From Amoebophrya sp. A120 (lineage: Eukaryota; Sar; Dinophyceae; Syndiniales; Amoebophryaceae), in assembly GCA_905178155.1 (NCBI GenBank), contig CAJINV010000002.1, positions 10,052,931 through 10,116,930 of the forward strand: a stretch of 64,000 bases of DNA. The letters run 5' to 3'. The notes under the pieces are model-generated. The model was not told the DNA's origin. It did not search any database and saw only the letters and a list, made by a program, of their open reading frames with translations. A program made the translations under genes and the position numbers. This document shows, in pieces, positions 33,250 through 44,681 of the stretch (the stretch's first letter is position 1; each line of letters opens with the position of its first letter).

Positions 33250-35744
33250 ATGAGGCAGAAGCGCATGGAAGATCCCGCCGAGGTGCGGAGGAGGGAAGCG
33301 CTCGTACTGGCGGCAGCAAAAAGGATCGGCATTGACATAGCCACGGAAAAGCACATGATGTACCATTTTCTTTTACCGGAAGCTCACTGACATGCTTTTT
33401 TCATCGTTATATGAATGTCCACCTCGATCAATTGCAACAGTTGCAGCAGTTAATCTGCGAGCGAAAACAAGTGACTGCATTTTCAATGTAATGATCTTCA
33501 ACATAGGTGGATCGCCGAATTCGCTTCACAAGCAGAGCTCCCACCGGAATGGCGAGAATTTCAAACTGAAGATGGGGAGACAGCGTATATCAACTTCTTC
33601 TTCTTTTTCCACTATTTTCGAGTTTCGTTTTGTTTTTTGCCGACAATACGACAAGATCCATTGCAGAGGTGTCTGTACCTGATGAGGCTGCGATGGTGCA
33701 GCTCGGTGAGGAAATGAAACAAAAGCAAAAGTAGAAATTTATCAAACCGAACAGGTATTACCACCCGGGGACCAAGTGCTTGTCCAAGACACACCCCGTG
33801 CTCGACAAATTCGAGGATTTTATCGTGCAGCAGCGGGATTTCGCAAAACACCACGACCCGGTGATCGCAACCATGTCTACCGACCAATTAGCAGCCAAGC
33901 TGGGCGTAGTACTGGACGGTGTGCTTAACCGATACAACAAAGGTACGAGTTTTTATTACGTTGTGAAGTTTTTTCGATATGATAGATCAGGCACGAAAAA
34001 AGCACCGTTGTTTTGCCAGCGCTGCCGCTGTGGGTGTGCATGTTGCTCCTTCTACGATCCGGACGCTGTGGTGGATGACCAGCAAGTGCTAGGTCTCTAT
34101 GGTACTGCGAAAAAATAACACAGGTCTCCCGCCAGTCACACCAGAGATCGTGGAGAGCGTTGCCCTTTACTTCTGCGTACCAACCGAGAAGGAGCACGGA
34201 TTGGCACTGCAGATCCGAATGGCCTTAGAGGCGTACGTTGAGACGCAATACACATTAACGCTCATCACCCGGGACCTTGTGGACCCAATGGTAAATGAGA
34301 TACGTGGTGGACGTGAGTTCTTGACTACAGTGCATTTTTTTTTCCTCATTCGCATTAGGACGCGACTGTGTATAAACTACTAAATCTTTTCGCCAACTCA
34401 TTATCCAGGGTTTCCTGAAGAACATGCGAAAGGACATTATCTCGCGTTGCGTGCTGCAGAAGGAGGATCCCGTGCTGATGTGCCAGGAGTGCGAGGAGCG
34501 GTCGGCGAAGCTGAAATGCGAGCAGTGCAAGGACTTTTTCTGCATGGATTGCTTTCAGCTCACGCACGCTATCGAATGTAAAAGTGTCTGGGTCTGGAAG
34601 AGTCATGCTGTTTTTGCATGACATAGAAGGTCTGACATGGACGCTCTAGCATTACAGGTTTCGAGAAGCTGCCGCAATGCCAAATTCGCATGACAAATCT
34701 CTCACTTTGGTGGCAGAAAGCGGGCAGCTTTTGCTACCCATGCATGAGAGATTTTTCTGTGTTTTGAAATGCGCATCACAAGTTTGTATTCTTCCAGACC
34801 CAGACATTTTTACATTTGATACACGCCACGGGGAAGCGAAAAAGCCACAAAACGCAGAACGTGGAGCAGATCGTCTGCGATCTGTGCGACAAGGTGCACG
34901 CCGTCACCGTGTCTCTGGAGAACCACCAGCGCTTTTGCGACAATTGCTACCAGAAGAAGAGAAGAGACATGGTGGGACACAGAATGCGCGTTATCAAGGT
35001 ATTTGGTACTTTGAGTTGTTTGATGGTGACGATGTGGGTAGTTCTTGTTCCGGTTATTTTTTACCGTAGTAGGGCTTAGCGCCGTCTGATCTGCCACGAG
35101 CTCTGTTGCAGAATTGGAAAGTTACAACTGTCAAAGGACTTTGTGAGTACGTCGCGCGTGAACTTCTACCCGATCAATCACAAATAAAACAGGGCCTCCC
35201 GTGCTCCGAGTGCGCAGCGAACTTTGACGCGCAGGACATTAATGACACCGGGGAGAGCAATAACGACGATCCAGAAGACGACGCGAAATTTGGAAACCGA
35301 CAAGTGAAGCGAAAGCAGGCGGCGTCCATTTTGTGCGAGGACTGCTGCGATCTCTTCTGCTACGAATGCTTCGTGGAGATGCACAGAAAAGTACGAATAT
35401 CTAAATATGGTTGATTCTTTATTTTTGTATGACTTTCAGTTTCAAGTACTGTTGTGACTCCTAGCTATGCCGAAACCACGGGAAATTCGTTCTGTAAAAA
35501 GATGAAATTGAAAATTTTATCACAGGGCAAGCGGCTCCACCACGTGAGCCTGAGTATAAACGACGAGGGCCAGCTGATACGGCAGGGCGACGTGTTGCCA
35601 CCGGAGGAGGGGCAGGCGCACCTCGACCGAGCACGGCTGACCGCCGAGGGCGGTGCCTACGTCGCGTTCCGGGACGACCAATTTAACACGTATTGGTACC
35701 ACTTCCGGGACAAAATCATCACTCACCAAAATCCGTACATGTGA
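33250..35744 (+). CDS. WW-domain and B-box zinc-finger protein, ten exons
   Basis: Exons: 33250-33359, 33507-33621, 33667-33707, 33755-33942, 34124-34314, 34409-34569, 34827-34998, 35112-35144, 35193-35390, 35526-35744; the sum is 1428 nt, 475 residues. The joined N-terminus IGIDIATEKHMMWIAEFASQ then ELPPEWREFQTEDGETAYIN is the layout of CEP164-type WW domains, which act at centrioles and cilia; the second WW Trp is not obvious. Two B-box-like zinc sites follow: CQECEERSAKLKCEQCKDFF with HATGKRKSH, and CSECAANFD...CEDCCDLFCYEC with HRKGKRLHH. The gene would mediate protein contacts, perhaps at basal bodies. Four introns are canonical; those ending exons 3, 5 and 8 (GGT, CGT and TGT followed by GAG) appear to be GA-AG; one is an introner inside the first B-box. 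Exon 2's end and the 33-nt exon are tentative. An earlier start is possible. Confidence 0.75.
34570..34821. mobile_element. Introner element 10, family A2 (inverted orientation)
   Basis: 252 bp. Left end TATCGAATGTAAAAGTGTCT; right end (reverse complement) TATCAAATGTAAAAATGTCT. Flanked by CACGC at 34565-34569 and 34822-34826. Its interior is the reverse complement of copies at 28963 and 39214 relative to the host strand. Removal restores the B-box zinc ligand segment QLTHATGKRKSH. Confidence 0.92.
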
Positions 35745-37256
35745 GGAAATTGATGGCAGAAGTTACCGCAGGCATCGGATGAATCAATACTCAGAGTTTG
35801 GTGGAGAGAATAGTAAAGACACTGTACCTCGATAGGAAGAGCAGGCACTGCATCGACTGAGAATTTTTCCGAAGCGTGTCGGTACCTATGTATTCGATCA
35901 CACAGATTCCTCGCATGAATGCAAATGCAAGAAAAATTGTTACGTTTTGATAAAAATTTACTTCTCCTCAGTTGTTTTGTTACGAACTACTCTAGCAGAC
36001 TCAGAAATCTAGCAGACTCAAAAATCGCAGACAAATTCAGACAGAAGCGAAGAAGGTTTGTTCGGTTGTTTTGACGTTGTAGTGCCAAGGGGCGGCCCCA
36101 CCCCTTGCTGTGCGCAGCTTGTTCTAGGCAAGGGGCCCGCGGCGGCTCGTGGTACTGCATAGTACTAGGAGACACCAAGAAACCTCTTTTCCTTCCGCAG
36201 CAGACTCTTGTTTAATATTTGACAAAATTCACTCATTAGCAGACGAAAAAATAGCAGACTCGTCTCGAATAATGTTCTCATGTTCACAAGTTTAGACTTA
36301 GATTCGAAATCGCAGACTGATAGGCCGAAAATCGCAGACTAATTTAGACACTTGCTACTCTTAGCAAGCGTTAGAAATGCAGTAGTAGATGTCTTCGCCA
36401 AAAAAGCTGCATTTAGGCAAGTACTAGGTTCGTCCCGACCTGGCTGCTGAGAGGTGGAACTTATTACTGGTGTAGGATATCCCTCTATCATCAGAATGAA
36501 GAAAACAACCTGCATGATGGGCGCCTCTCGGAAGTAATGCCTCCGCACTTGTTTCTTGTTTGCAAACGAAAAAGCAGAATTCGTGTGTAACATGATTGCA
36601 AGCCTAATGTCAGAATGTATATTATCATCCAACTACTTGAAGCGGACGAACTTGCAGCAAAGTGCCCGCAAAACCCGAGCTGATATTGTTTCTATGCTAG
36701 CGACTGGACCAGAGCCAAGTCGCTCGTGTTACACCTGTACAAAGAAGAAAACTTACGAAGTGAAGATAATTTGAAGAAAATGAATACCGTCCAAGACCAC
36801 GTCGGCGACCGCTGAGTGGGACTGTCGCCCAAGATATTGGTGTTCCTCGTTTCTTAGGTCACATCTCGTTTGCGTTTTCGCTTTTTTGTTTCTTATCGAG
36901 GGATGTTTTTTCATTCGCGACGAGAAGCAAGCTTCCTGAGGAGTGAAGCCTAAGCCCGTGCTGTGATCGACCACGATCATCTTTGAGTGAGAGGTCTAGA
37001 TGGAACGGGCATGGCCGTGATCATTTAGTTCTTGTGCAGGATCATCTTTCCCTTACCCCAGCCCCCTCGACCCCAATCTCAATACCAACGATAGAGCTAC
37101 CGTAGAACCAGCTAAGCTGCTGATGACGCTTGTATTTTGATCCCTCGAGGCGTTATTCTCTGCCGTGTTGTAGAGGGGCTGTACTTCTGCAAAGTAGTGA
37201 AAATAAATTAACTAGTTCCCCCATGTTTTGATCCCCTGGTCTACTTGAATTGCAAG
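35745..37256. other. Intergenic region with GCAGACT repeats
   Basis: About 1.5 kb. Apart from the dispersed short repeat at 35994-36340 nothing is supported; small frames near 36339-36980 lack motifs. Confidence 0.45.
35994..36340 (+). repeat. Cluster of short dispersed GCAGACT repeats
   Basis: About eight copies of (A/C)GCAGAC(T)(C), several followed by AAAAAT or AGAAAT, near 35995, 36009, 36025, 36199, 36239, 36254, 36311 and 36333. Spacing is irregular. Possibly decayed minisatellite or binding sites. Confidence 0.6.
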
Positions 37257-39913
37257 ATGGTTCTCACTGTCGGTTGGTTTGCTCCATTTTTCTCGAACAG
37301 CGGGTATGGGTCGGAAGCGATTTCCTACTTGCTCGCCTTCCAGAAGTACCTGCCCCACATTCCCGTCGCGATTCGGCAGTTTGCCGAGCCGGAAGACATG
37401 CAGTGGTCCAATCACAACCTTCCCCCCGAGTTGCGTCGCATCCTTCGCGGCCTCACCAAAAAGTCCTTCGCGGACACCACACGTGTGGTGCGGAACAGAG
37501 CAATGTCGGCGAGCGAGGCGGCGCAGCAGGCAGGCAGCGATAATGTTGACCCTGCGAATAAACACTTGCCCCAGGTCGCCGCGGGGAGCGGTAGTGCCGC
37601 CGAGGGGAATAATAATAAAGCGGTTCTGACGGGACGAGATCGAGAACCTCTGCATCACCAGCAAGATAATTATGCCGGCGGAGTTGTAGAGAAAGGAGAA
37701 TTGGCGGCGATCTGCCACTCCACACCGGACGTGTGGCACGAGGACGGGGCGTTTGGCTGGGGAAATTTGCAGACCCGTTGTCCCCCGCCGTCGGCAAAGA
37801 TCCGCATCGGCCGCACGATGTTTGAGACGGACACGCTGCCTAGCTCGTGGGTGCCGCGGCTGGAGAAGATGGACTACATTCTCGTGCCGACCAAGTTCCA
37901 CTTCGACATTTGGCGCAAGAAGATCCACGAGTACAAGCTGCGGGTGCTGCACGAGGCGGTGGACACAGAATTTTTCTCCCCCACCGGGACCCCCGTGGTG
38001 CCCGTTTTGTCGCACCGCGCGAACCACCGCCTGTTCAACCGGTACGTGGGGCGGCTGGTGCGCACACTGCCCGTGAACCGCAACCACCCGTCGGCCGGGA
38101 AGAAGACGGCGCCGGCCATCGACCCGAAAACCGGGCGGCTGGCGCAACACGTGAAGAAGGCGGTGCCAGAGAAGTACAGCCGGCACAAGTTCGGCGCCAA
38201 GGCGGGCGAGCTGCACCACCACGAGCAGCGGAAGCTGCAGCAGCGGCGCTACTTCGACGACGACTACGCCGGGGATCTGGAGGAGGACGTGTTCCACCAA
38301 CCCCCGGAGGCGAAAACCGCCGCGGCGCACCAGCGCATTCAGCAGCAGCCCAAATTTTTCCTCGCGATCGGGAAATGGGAGAAGCGCAAGGGGTTTGACG
38401 TGCTGATCAAAGCCTTTCAGGAAGAGTTCCGGTCGGACGTGGAGGTGTTTCTGCTGATCAAAACGAGCCTGTTCCACAACACAAGGAGGCAAATTCTGCA
38501 GGAGGCCTTCGGAAAGGAGTACGACGCCGAGAAATTAGACCGGTACCAGCACGTCATCATCGACGAGACACCGCTGTCGTCGGTGGAGATGGTGCAGGTA
38601 TAATTGGGTTCAGAAGTTTAGCAGGGACGTTGTTCTTCGGGATTTTCTTCAAAGGTGAAGTTCAGAAACAAATACGGGGACGAGATTACTGAAAATCTAA
38701 AGGAGAAATATGAAGATGTATCACAAGAACTCAGATGATGTACTTGCACCCTGTTGAATGCTGCTCTTCTTTTTCTTCAACATCTATTCAAAAAATCTTC
38801 AAAACTCAATCTGTACCAGCTCTATCGTGAAGCCACCGCGGTGGTGCTTCCGAGTCGGGGCGAGGGTTGGGGCCGGGGACACGCAGAAGCGATGTCTATG
38901 GCCAAGCCTCTCATCGCCGTGAACTGGTCGGGGCCCAGCGAGTACATGCGAGACGACAATTCCTTAGCAGTCAACTACACGCTGGTTCGTCAACTGGACC
39001 CGAATACTATCCTGTGCAAAAGTATCGTACTGCTCGTACTAATTGCAATCATGCATGACAGATCTTGTTTCTTAGCGAAATCAGCATTACAAATTTCATT
39101 TTTCCTTCTGGAAAAATTTGTATTGCGATTTATACTAGTACGATACTTTTGCAATGCATAAATGCCGGCATGTACTCAGGCGACGGGCACTGGGCGGAGC
39201 CCTCTGTTTCCTCCATCAAATGTAAAAATGTCTGGGTCTGGAAGAATGCAACTTGTAATGCGTATTTCAGAACACAGAAAAGTCTCTCATGCATACGTAG
39301 CAAAAGCTCCCGCTTTTTGTCAGCAAAATAGGGGACTTGTCATGCGGATTCGGCATTGCGGAAGGTTCTCGAAAACTGTGATGCTAGAGCTTCCATGCCA
39401 GACCTTCTGTGTCATGCAAAAACAGCATGACTCTTCCAGACCCAGACATTTTTACAATCCATATCCTCCCTGCGACAGCAAATGCGCTGGGTGCTGAATC
39501 ACGAGGAGGAGGCGAAGCGTATGGGAGCGGCGTGTGGGGTGGTCGCGGGGTGGTAGTTTATTTTGGCACGGATTCTACTGCCGTTTCGGTTGAGAAATAG
39601 GATTTGCATGCTTCTTTCGTTCATTGCTTGGTCCATCTGGCTGGCAAAAGTAGTATGTAATGTGTCGTTGAAAAAAAAAATCTGAATTATGCGAACTACA
39701 AGCCAATGGCTATCTTCACGACCACCTCCAGCTCCGCTCTGCATAAAAGAAATCGGCATGAACGCACGGCGCTTGATGGTTGAACAGTATTCGTTGTCGG
39801 AAATATCGAAGCAGCTCGACAAACTACTCACGGAACTAAATTCGAAAATCGACGAGCGCAACGCCAAGATCCCCGTGAACATCACGAGACTGAGGGATCG
39901 GGACGAATTGTAA
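37257..39913 (+). CDS. GT4-type glycosyltransferase (group 1)
   Basis: Exons 37257-38597, 38820-39007, 39166-39213, 39469-39518 and 39750-39913 give 596 residues. GT-B enzymes of this group move a sugar from a nucleotide donor. N-terminal GWFAPFFSNSGYGSEAISYL is the glycine-rich acceptor loop; ETDTLPSSWVPRLEKMDYIL and LHEAVDTEFFSP follow; KWEKRKGFDVLIKAFQEEF starts the second Rossmann half; PSRGEGWGRGHAEAMSMAKP is the donor-binding E(x7)E region. It ends NARRLMVEQYSLSEISKQL and a charged tail. A His/Arg-rich insert (about residues 260-350) and a Ser/Ala insert near 90-145 are unusual. Two introns are GT-AG at ordinary sites (38598, 39519), two are introners only 48 nt apart. No signal peptide is seen, so a cytosolic enzyme is likely. 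Start ATG 37257 (MVLTVGWFAPFF) fits the family start. Confidence 0.85.
39008..39160. mobile_element. Introner element 11, family C
   Basis: 153 bp. Left end TATCCTGTGCAAAAGTATCG; right end (reverse complement) TATGCATTGCAAAAGTATCG, the same pair of end types as the 14329 copy but swapped. Flanked by AATAC (39003-39007) and AATGC (39161-39165), one mismatch. Removal joins QLDPN to (A/T)GMYSGDGHWAEP in frame. Confidence 0.85.
39214..39463. mobile_element. Introner element 12, family A2
   Basis: 250 bp. Left end CATCAAATGTAAAAATGTCT (first base worn); right end (reverse complement) TATGGATTGTAAAAATGTCT. Flanked by TCCTC at 39209-39213 and 39464-39468. Removal joins EPSVSS to LRQQMRWVLNHEEEA in frame. 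Confidence 0.9.
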
Positions 39914-40235
39914 ACAATTCTGTGGCCTTTTTTCGGCGGCTGGGCAGCTTTACAACTCCAGTTGTCGTCGTTCGATTGTTGACCAGGAGGAGTGATCGTG
40001 CTGCGTCGACCTCGATGAGGAAGCCAAAGTCCGGCTCCCACGCAGCGGTGATCGATAGTACGAGCGGACGTGAAGAATCGGAAACTCGTTTGATGCGTCA
40101 GGTTTTTCGACGTCGCACAGTAACTTGTTTGACGACAACGAAGCGTGAAGACGGCAGGAGGAACAATCTTTGCGAAGATCAACTGCATGTCCCGGAAACA
40201 AGAAGACATCCTAAGCTAATCAAAAGAAAGCAGCT
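39914..40235. other. Intergenic spacer
   Basis: About 0.3 kb after the glycosyltransferase stop; nothing supported. Confidence 0.35.
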
Positions 40236-40631
40236 ATGCCTGGCGCTACGCACGACTCGATCCGGTTTGCGGCGGGCAGCCAGGAGCTGATCTGCTACTT
40301 CATCAAGAGCCTCCGCGAAATCCCGGCGGACACGGGGTACTACGCGCTGTCATCGAATACGTCGGGCGGGAGCAACGGAACGCGCTCAGGCATACGATCT
40401 GCTACTTCCGCAACGGCGGGATCGTCATATGGTAATCCGGCGGCTGTGACAGGGACGAAAGGAGAGGCAGGAATTTCGGATGGAGGAGCAGGGATAGGCA
40501 CGGCCGCGGTAGGAAACGTTGCAGCCGGAGGCGGAACCCCAGCCGCTGCGATCATGGCGGGCAATAGCAACGCAGGCACAACAAATGCTGATGCAGGTGG
40601 AGCAGGTGGCCCAGAGCAGGCTTTCTTGTAG
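40236..40631 (+). CDS. Small Gly/Ala/Thr-rich hypothetical protein
   Basis: 131 residues starting MPGATHDSIRFAAGSQELIC. The first 40 residues look like a folded start (YFIKSLREIPADTGYYALSS), the rest is Gly/Ala/Ser/Thr low complexity ending GGPEQAFL. The GC level and third-base bias resemble real genes nearby, and the leader is AT-rich, but there is no recognised family. It could also be a chance frame in GC-rich DNA. Confidence 0.33.
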   Translation: MPGATHDSIRFAAGSQELICYFIKSLREIPADTGYYALSSNTSGGSNGTRSGIRSATSATAGSSYGNPAAVTGTKGEAGISDGGAGIGTAAVGNVAAGGGTPAAAIMAGNSNAGTTNADAGGAGGPEQAFL

Positions 40632-41046
40632 CCAGGTACAACAGCTGGACGATTGCACCGGTGCAGTGGTGATTTCTTGGCTAGAAGATAGAAACAATTC
40701 GAGTGATGTCAGTGGCAGATGACCGCGATTTTTTGGAAAAAACGACCAAAAGAATATGCTTGAAATGAAGCAGAAATTGCTCTCACTCGTCTTGTTCTGG
40801 TATTCAGATCCGGGTGTTTCAGGATTTTTTTTTGGCGGAAGGCATTTTTGGCGAAAGTTGATGAGTTGTGTTTGGTCATCTTCCTTTCTGTTTTATACTC
40901 TGTTCGACTCGGTTCCCTGGCGCGTTCATGAATGCGATGCTAATGAATGTATGATGCACCGAATTCGAACTGGAAGTTACGGATGATACTGCGTACTGAC
41001 ACGGCTTCTATACGGAAAAAGGTACTACTGGTCGGAACGAAATAAC
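40632..41046. other. Intergenic spacer
   Basis: About 0.4 kb before the carotenoid oxygenase; nothing supported. Confidence 0.35.
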
Positions 41047-44000
41047 ATGGCGCCAGGTCGTCAAACGAGAAAGCTTCTTGCTGCCTGCTTCGCACAGCAG
41101 ATTTGTGCGGAGGTTTACTACGCCCTAGCGTCCTCACAGAAATCTCCGTTTCTCGGAGATGCTATCGCGAAGCACAAGGGGATTGTGCGAGAGGACGAGG
41201 TGCTCGGTGGTCATGGAGATGCTTTCTCAACAGACGGATCGCCGCCCGCAGGAGAATCCACGCGGGACACCGATATTTCACCCAAAATGGATTTGGATTA
41301 TAAAAACGACTGGGTACAGGTCGGGGCGGCGTCGCCGCTCGGAGGGCACAAGGGGCAAGCGGTGTTTGAGTCAGTGCGTGGCAACGGAGCAGGAGCGACG
41401 CCGTCCACCTCGGCCGGTTCCTCCCCCGCATCATCGGCTAACCATGGCGGTAGCACAAATAAAAGCCCGACGGTATTGCAATGTACAACCAACGAAGGAG
41501 GTAGAAAGAAACAGAAACCCCTCGACAAGCGGCGCAAACCTTCTCTAAAGGACAAGATCACTCCCTTCGGCTACCGCGATGTTTTAAACACGTTCGAGAA
41601 CGCGCCGGTTGAGGTGATCGGCGAGATTCCGAGCTGGCTGTTTCGGGACGGGACCTTTTACAAGCAGTCCGGGGGCGCCTTCGCGCTGCCCGACGACCCG
41701 AGCGGCACCGGGCCCGACCCGTCCTCCCAGATGCTCGACGGGCTGGCCCACGTGGCCGCGTGGCGGTTCGCGGCCAACCCGCATGGACACGGCCCGGAGG
41801 TGCTGTTCAGCAACAACTTTCCGGACACGGAGGCCTACGACCTGTGGCACGAGAGCGGCGGGGTCAACCGGGAGTTCGCCGGCACCGCGGGCGGCAAGCA
41901 GGTCTACCTGTTCAATCCGAACGTGAATTTTCAGCGCTGCGAAGACAACAAGATCGCGCCCTGTTTGATTGAGGCGCCCCTGCCGGTGCGCATGGTCCCG
42001 ATGGACCCGCAGACCCTGGTAACGGTGGAGAAAAGCCGCAACATGAACGACCTGCTGGAATCCGCGCAGGACTGCACAGGAGGCGGTCCGGAGAGTGGTC
42101 CAGGCTGCATTTCGGCGACGTCAGATGGAAAAAAGCCGCCGTCTTCATCCTCCTACACCGGCGAAAATTTAGATGGTGAACAAGCTTCATCCGCCGCCAC
42201 CAGCAGTTGCCGCAGCTCCGGCGCTGATGTTGGAACTGAAGATGGCTGTTCACTTGTTCTGCCTTCTGAGCAAGTGCTGGGACGGAGAGGACAAGCAGAT
42301 GATAGTGTGAGGAAAGAAGAAGAAAAGAGGAGCGCCGCCGATCCTTCAGGTGGCAAATACGTCCACGATCTGGTTTTCCTCGCTTCCCATCAACTCGAGG
42401 CGCCGAACCGTCAAAACTACCACCTCGCGTATTACCTAACTCCGGGGAAGGATTGTGCACTGGGCTACCGCGTTTACAAACTGTGTCACGATGACAAAAA
42501 TTCAAGCGGGGGAGCGGAAGGACAGGAGGAAGTTGCTGGCGAAAGCGTGAACTCCGGCTCGAATCGCTGTTGCGAGGTGTTGGCGGACGACAAGCTGTGT
42601 CAAACCGATTTCCCTACGCTGTTCCGCAATCTGATTCCGCATGAGAAATGCCCCTGCATGATGCACACCACCATCGAGACGGAAAAATACCTGATCATCC
42701 CGGAAACGTCGCTCCGCTGGAGACCGGGACTCACGCTGCAAAGCTCGACGCTCGGTATAGTATCTGGCGAATCAATGATCTTTGTGTGTTTGAAGTTCGG
42801 TGCATTTCTGATTGGCTCGTGTTTGACAGATGAGGGGTAAGTACCACATTCATACTTTCTCAAAAATGTCGGCCAAGGACTACACAGGTAACCTGCCGAT
42901 CATTGGCAAGCGGTGGCGGGTGCCGTTTTTCAAGCAGTTCGAGTACAAGAAGGACATTCCGCTCGCGTTTCGGGTGTACGAGAAAGGTTCGGACGCGGAA
43001 ACGAAAAAAGCCCGGGTCAGGTTCGTCTGTCGCGTCGAGGCGGCCCACGACGGGCACCTGTTCCACGTGGCCAACGCCTTTGACCACGACGAGAGCGGTG
43101 GTGGCTGCAGCCGCGTCACCTTCGATTCCGACTTTCTCAACGCCTGGCAGTTCGGCGGACAGAAGGTCACCGAGCGGGGGATGGTACGATTCTGTCTCGA
43201 GTTCCCGAAGGAAAAAGATGTAGGACCAAAGGAGGATATCCTGAGTAAAAACCTCCCCATACCAGAGTCAAAATGGAAAATCTGCTAGACAAATCGGCCA
43301 ACTTTGGTTGTTTGGCATGACAAGTTTGGGCTCGTAGTGCAATCCTTTTGAGCTAGTGCAGGAGGATGACAGATCTAGCATATCATGCTGATTCTAGCAT
43401 TACAAAATCCAAAACGCGGCTAGATAATGCTTCTCATGGGGTTCCGCATGACAAACTTTTTTGGCACGCAGGTTTGCGTGACAACTCTGGGGTGGGGACG
43501 TTTTTACACAGGATAGAGGACACCATCGGGGAGCAGGAGTTGCATCCTCCAGAAGAAGATAAAAAATCCTGTGCCGACAACGATGTAGTTCATCGGGGGA
43601 TTGCTGCGAGTTCTTGTGAGATTTCTGATCACGACATCGAACCACCAGGAGCCTCGTCTGTGAGCAAGAAAATGCTGTTGGACGAGTCCCCCGGCTTTCC
43701 CGTCGCGAATCCGGCTTTTCTCCGGCAGAAAACCCGGTTTTTCTACGCGGTGACCAGCACCGCGTTTTCCAGTCTCTCGCGCGTCGACGCGGAAACGGGC
43801 GAAACAAAGTATCAAATGTAAAAATGTCTGGGTCTGGAAACTTGTGATGCTGAGTGGCGAATCGTGAGGAGGCCACAAGTGCTGGCCGAGCATGACAAGT
43901 TTCTGAGGTTCTAGGTGTTGCCTATTCTGCATGACAAACTGCGTTTCTGCATGACAGAAAAATGGGGCTTTTGGGTGACGCGCACGACAGATTTACGGGT

Positions 44001-44681
44001 CATGCCAGACAAGCATGACAAACATGCATTCTTCCAGACCCAGACATTTTTACATTTGATACGAAGGAGTGGAAGCTGAAACACGGGGCCCAGAACCAGT
44101 GGCAGGTGTCGGATATCAAATGTAAAAGTGTCTGGGTCTGAAAGATTGCCAGGTTTGTCATGCACATTTTGCATGACTTCTGATGTCTGTGATGCATGCC
44201 CTAGCATCACAGATTTCGTGAGGGCTTCCTGATGCCTTTACCGCATGACAAATGCTCTTTCCGTGTAGCAAAACTTGGACTCTCTTTGCTGCTCATGCAA
44301 TACAGATATTTTTAGAATCCAAAATCAGCATGACAGGTTGCAGCCTTCCAGACCCAGACATTTTTACATTTGATATCGGAGCCGCAGTTCGTGCCGCGGC
44401 GGGGGGAGGTGGCTGGGAAGGAAAAAAGCGGGGAAAGTTTGACGTCCTTCTTGTCCCGCGCACGCGCGGCCGGCCAGTACCCCCCGGGTAGCGCGGAACT
44501 GGATGGGGTTTTGCTCGTTGCGGCCAACGACATCACCGAGGAGCGGAGCTACCTACTTGTGCTAGACCCCAGCACGATGGAGGAGCTGGCGCGGATCACC
44601 GCACCCATCGACGTCAATTACGGACTGCATTCGCAGTTCGTCGGCCCCGAGTCTCCGGAAGTGCTGCCACTGAAGTGGTAG
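41047..44681 (+). CDS. Carotenoid cleavage oxygenase (RPE65/CCD family)
   Basis: Exons 41047-42759, 42830-43236, 43521-43809, 44067-44113 and 44381-44681 give 918 residues. The family cuts carotenoids or related polyenes with a non-heme iron held by four His. Likely ligands, in order: SHQLEAPNRQNYHLAYYL, MMHTTIETEKYLIIPETS, HLFHVANAFDHD and YGLHSQFV. Also typical are IPSWLFRDGTFYKQSGGAF near the start, RVDAETGETKEWKL, EPQFVPRRGE and DGVLLVAANDITEERSYLLV then LDPSTMEELAR. The usual length is about 530; extra length comes from a Ser-rich N-terminus of about 165 residues and two disordered inserts. MAPGRQTRKLLAACFAQQIC may be a targeting peptide. The first intron (42760-42829) is GT-AG; the other three are introners, and each exact removal restores family spacing. 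In a plastid-poor parasite it would act on host or imported carotenoids; that is inference. Confidence 0.9.
43237..43515. mobile_element. Introner element 13, family F
   Basis: 279 bp. Ends TATCCTGAGTAAAAACCTCC and (reverse complement) TATCCTGTGTAAAAACGTCC, with the repeat running on through CCA and ACCAGAGT. Flanked by GAGGA at 43232-43236 and 43516-43520. Removal joins DVGPKED to TIGEQEL in frame. The outer TATCCTGTG is shared with family C. Confidence 0.87.
43810..44061. mobile_element. Introner element 14, family A3
   Basis: 252 bp with matching ends TATCAAATGTAAAAATGTCT. Flanked by CAAAG (43805-43809) and CGAAG (44062-44066), one mismatch. The interior matches the 25582 copy closely. 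Removal gives ETGETKEWKLKHG in frame. Confidence 0.9.
44114..44375. mobile_element. Introner element 15, family A1
   Basis: 262 bp. Ends TATCAAATGTAAAAGTGTCT and (reverse complement) TATCAAATGTAAAAATGTCT. Flanked by TCGGA at 44109-44113 and 44376-44380. Removal gives QVSEPQFVPR, the family EPxFVP motif. Separated from element 14 by a 47-nt exon. Confidence 0.93.
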
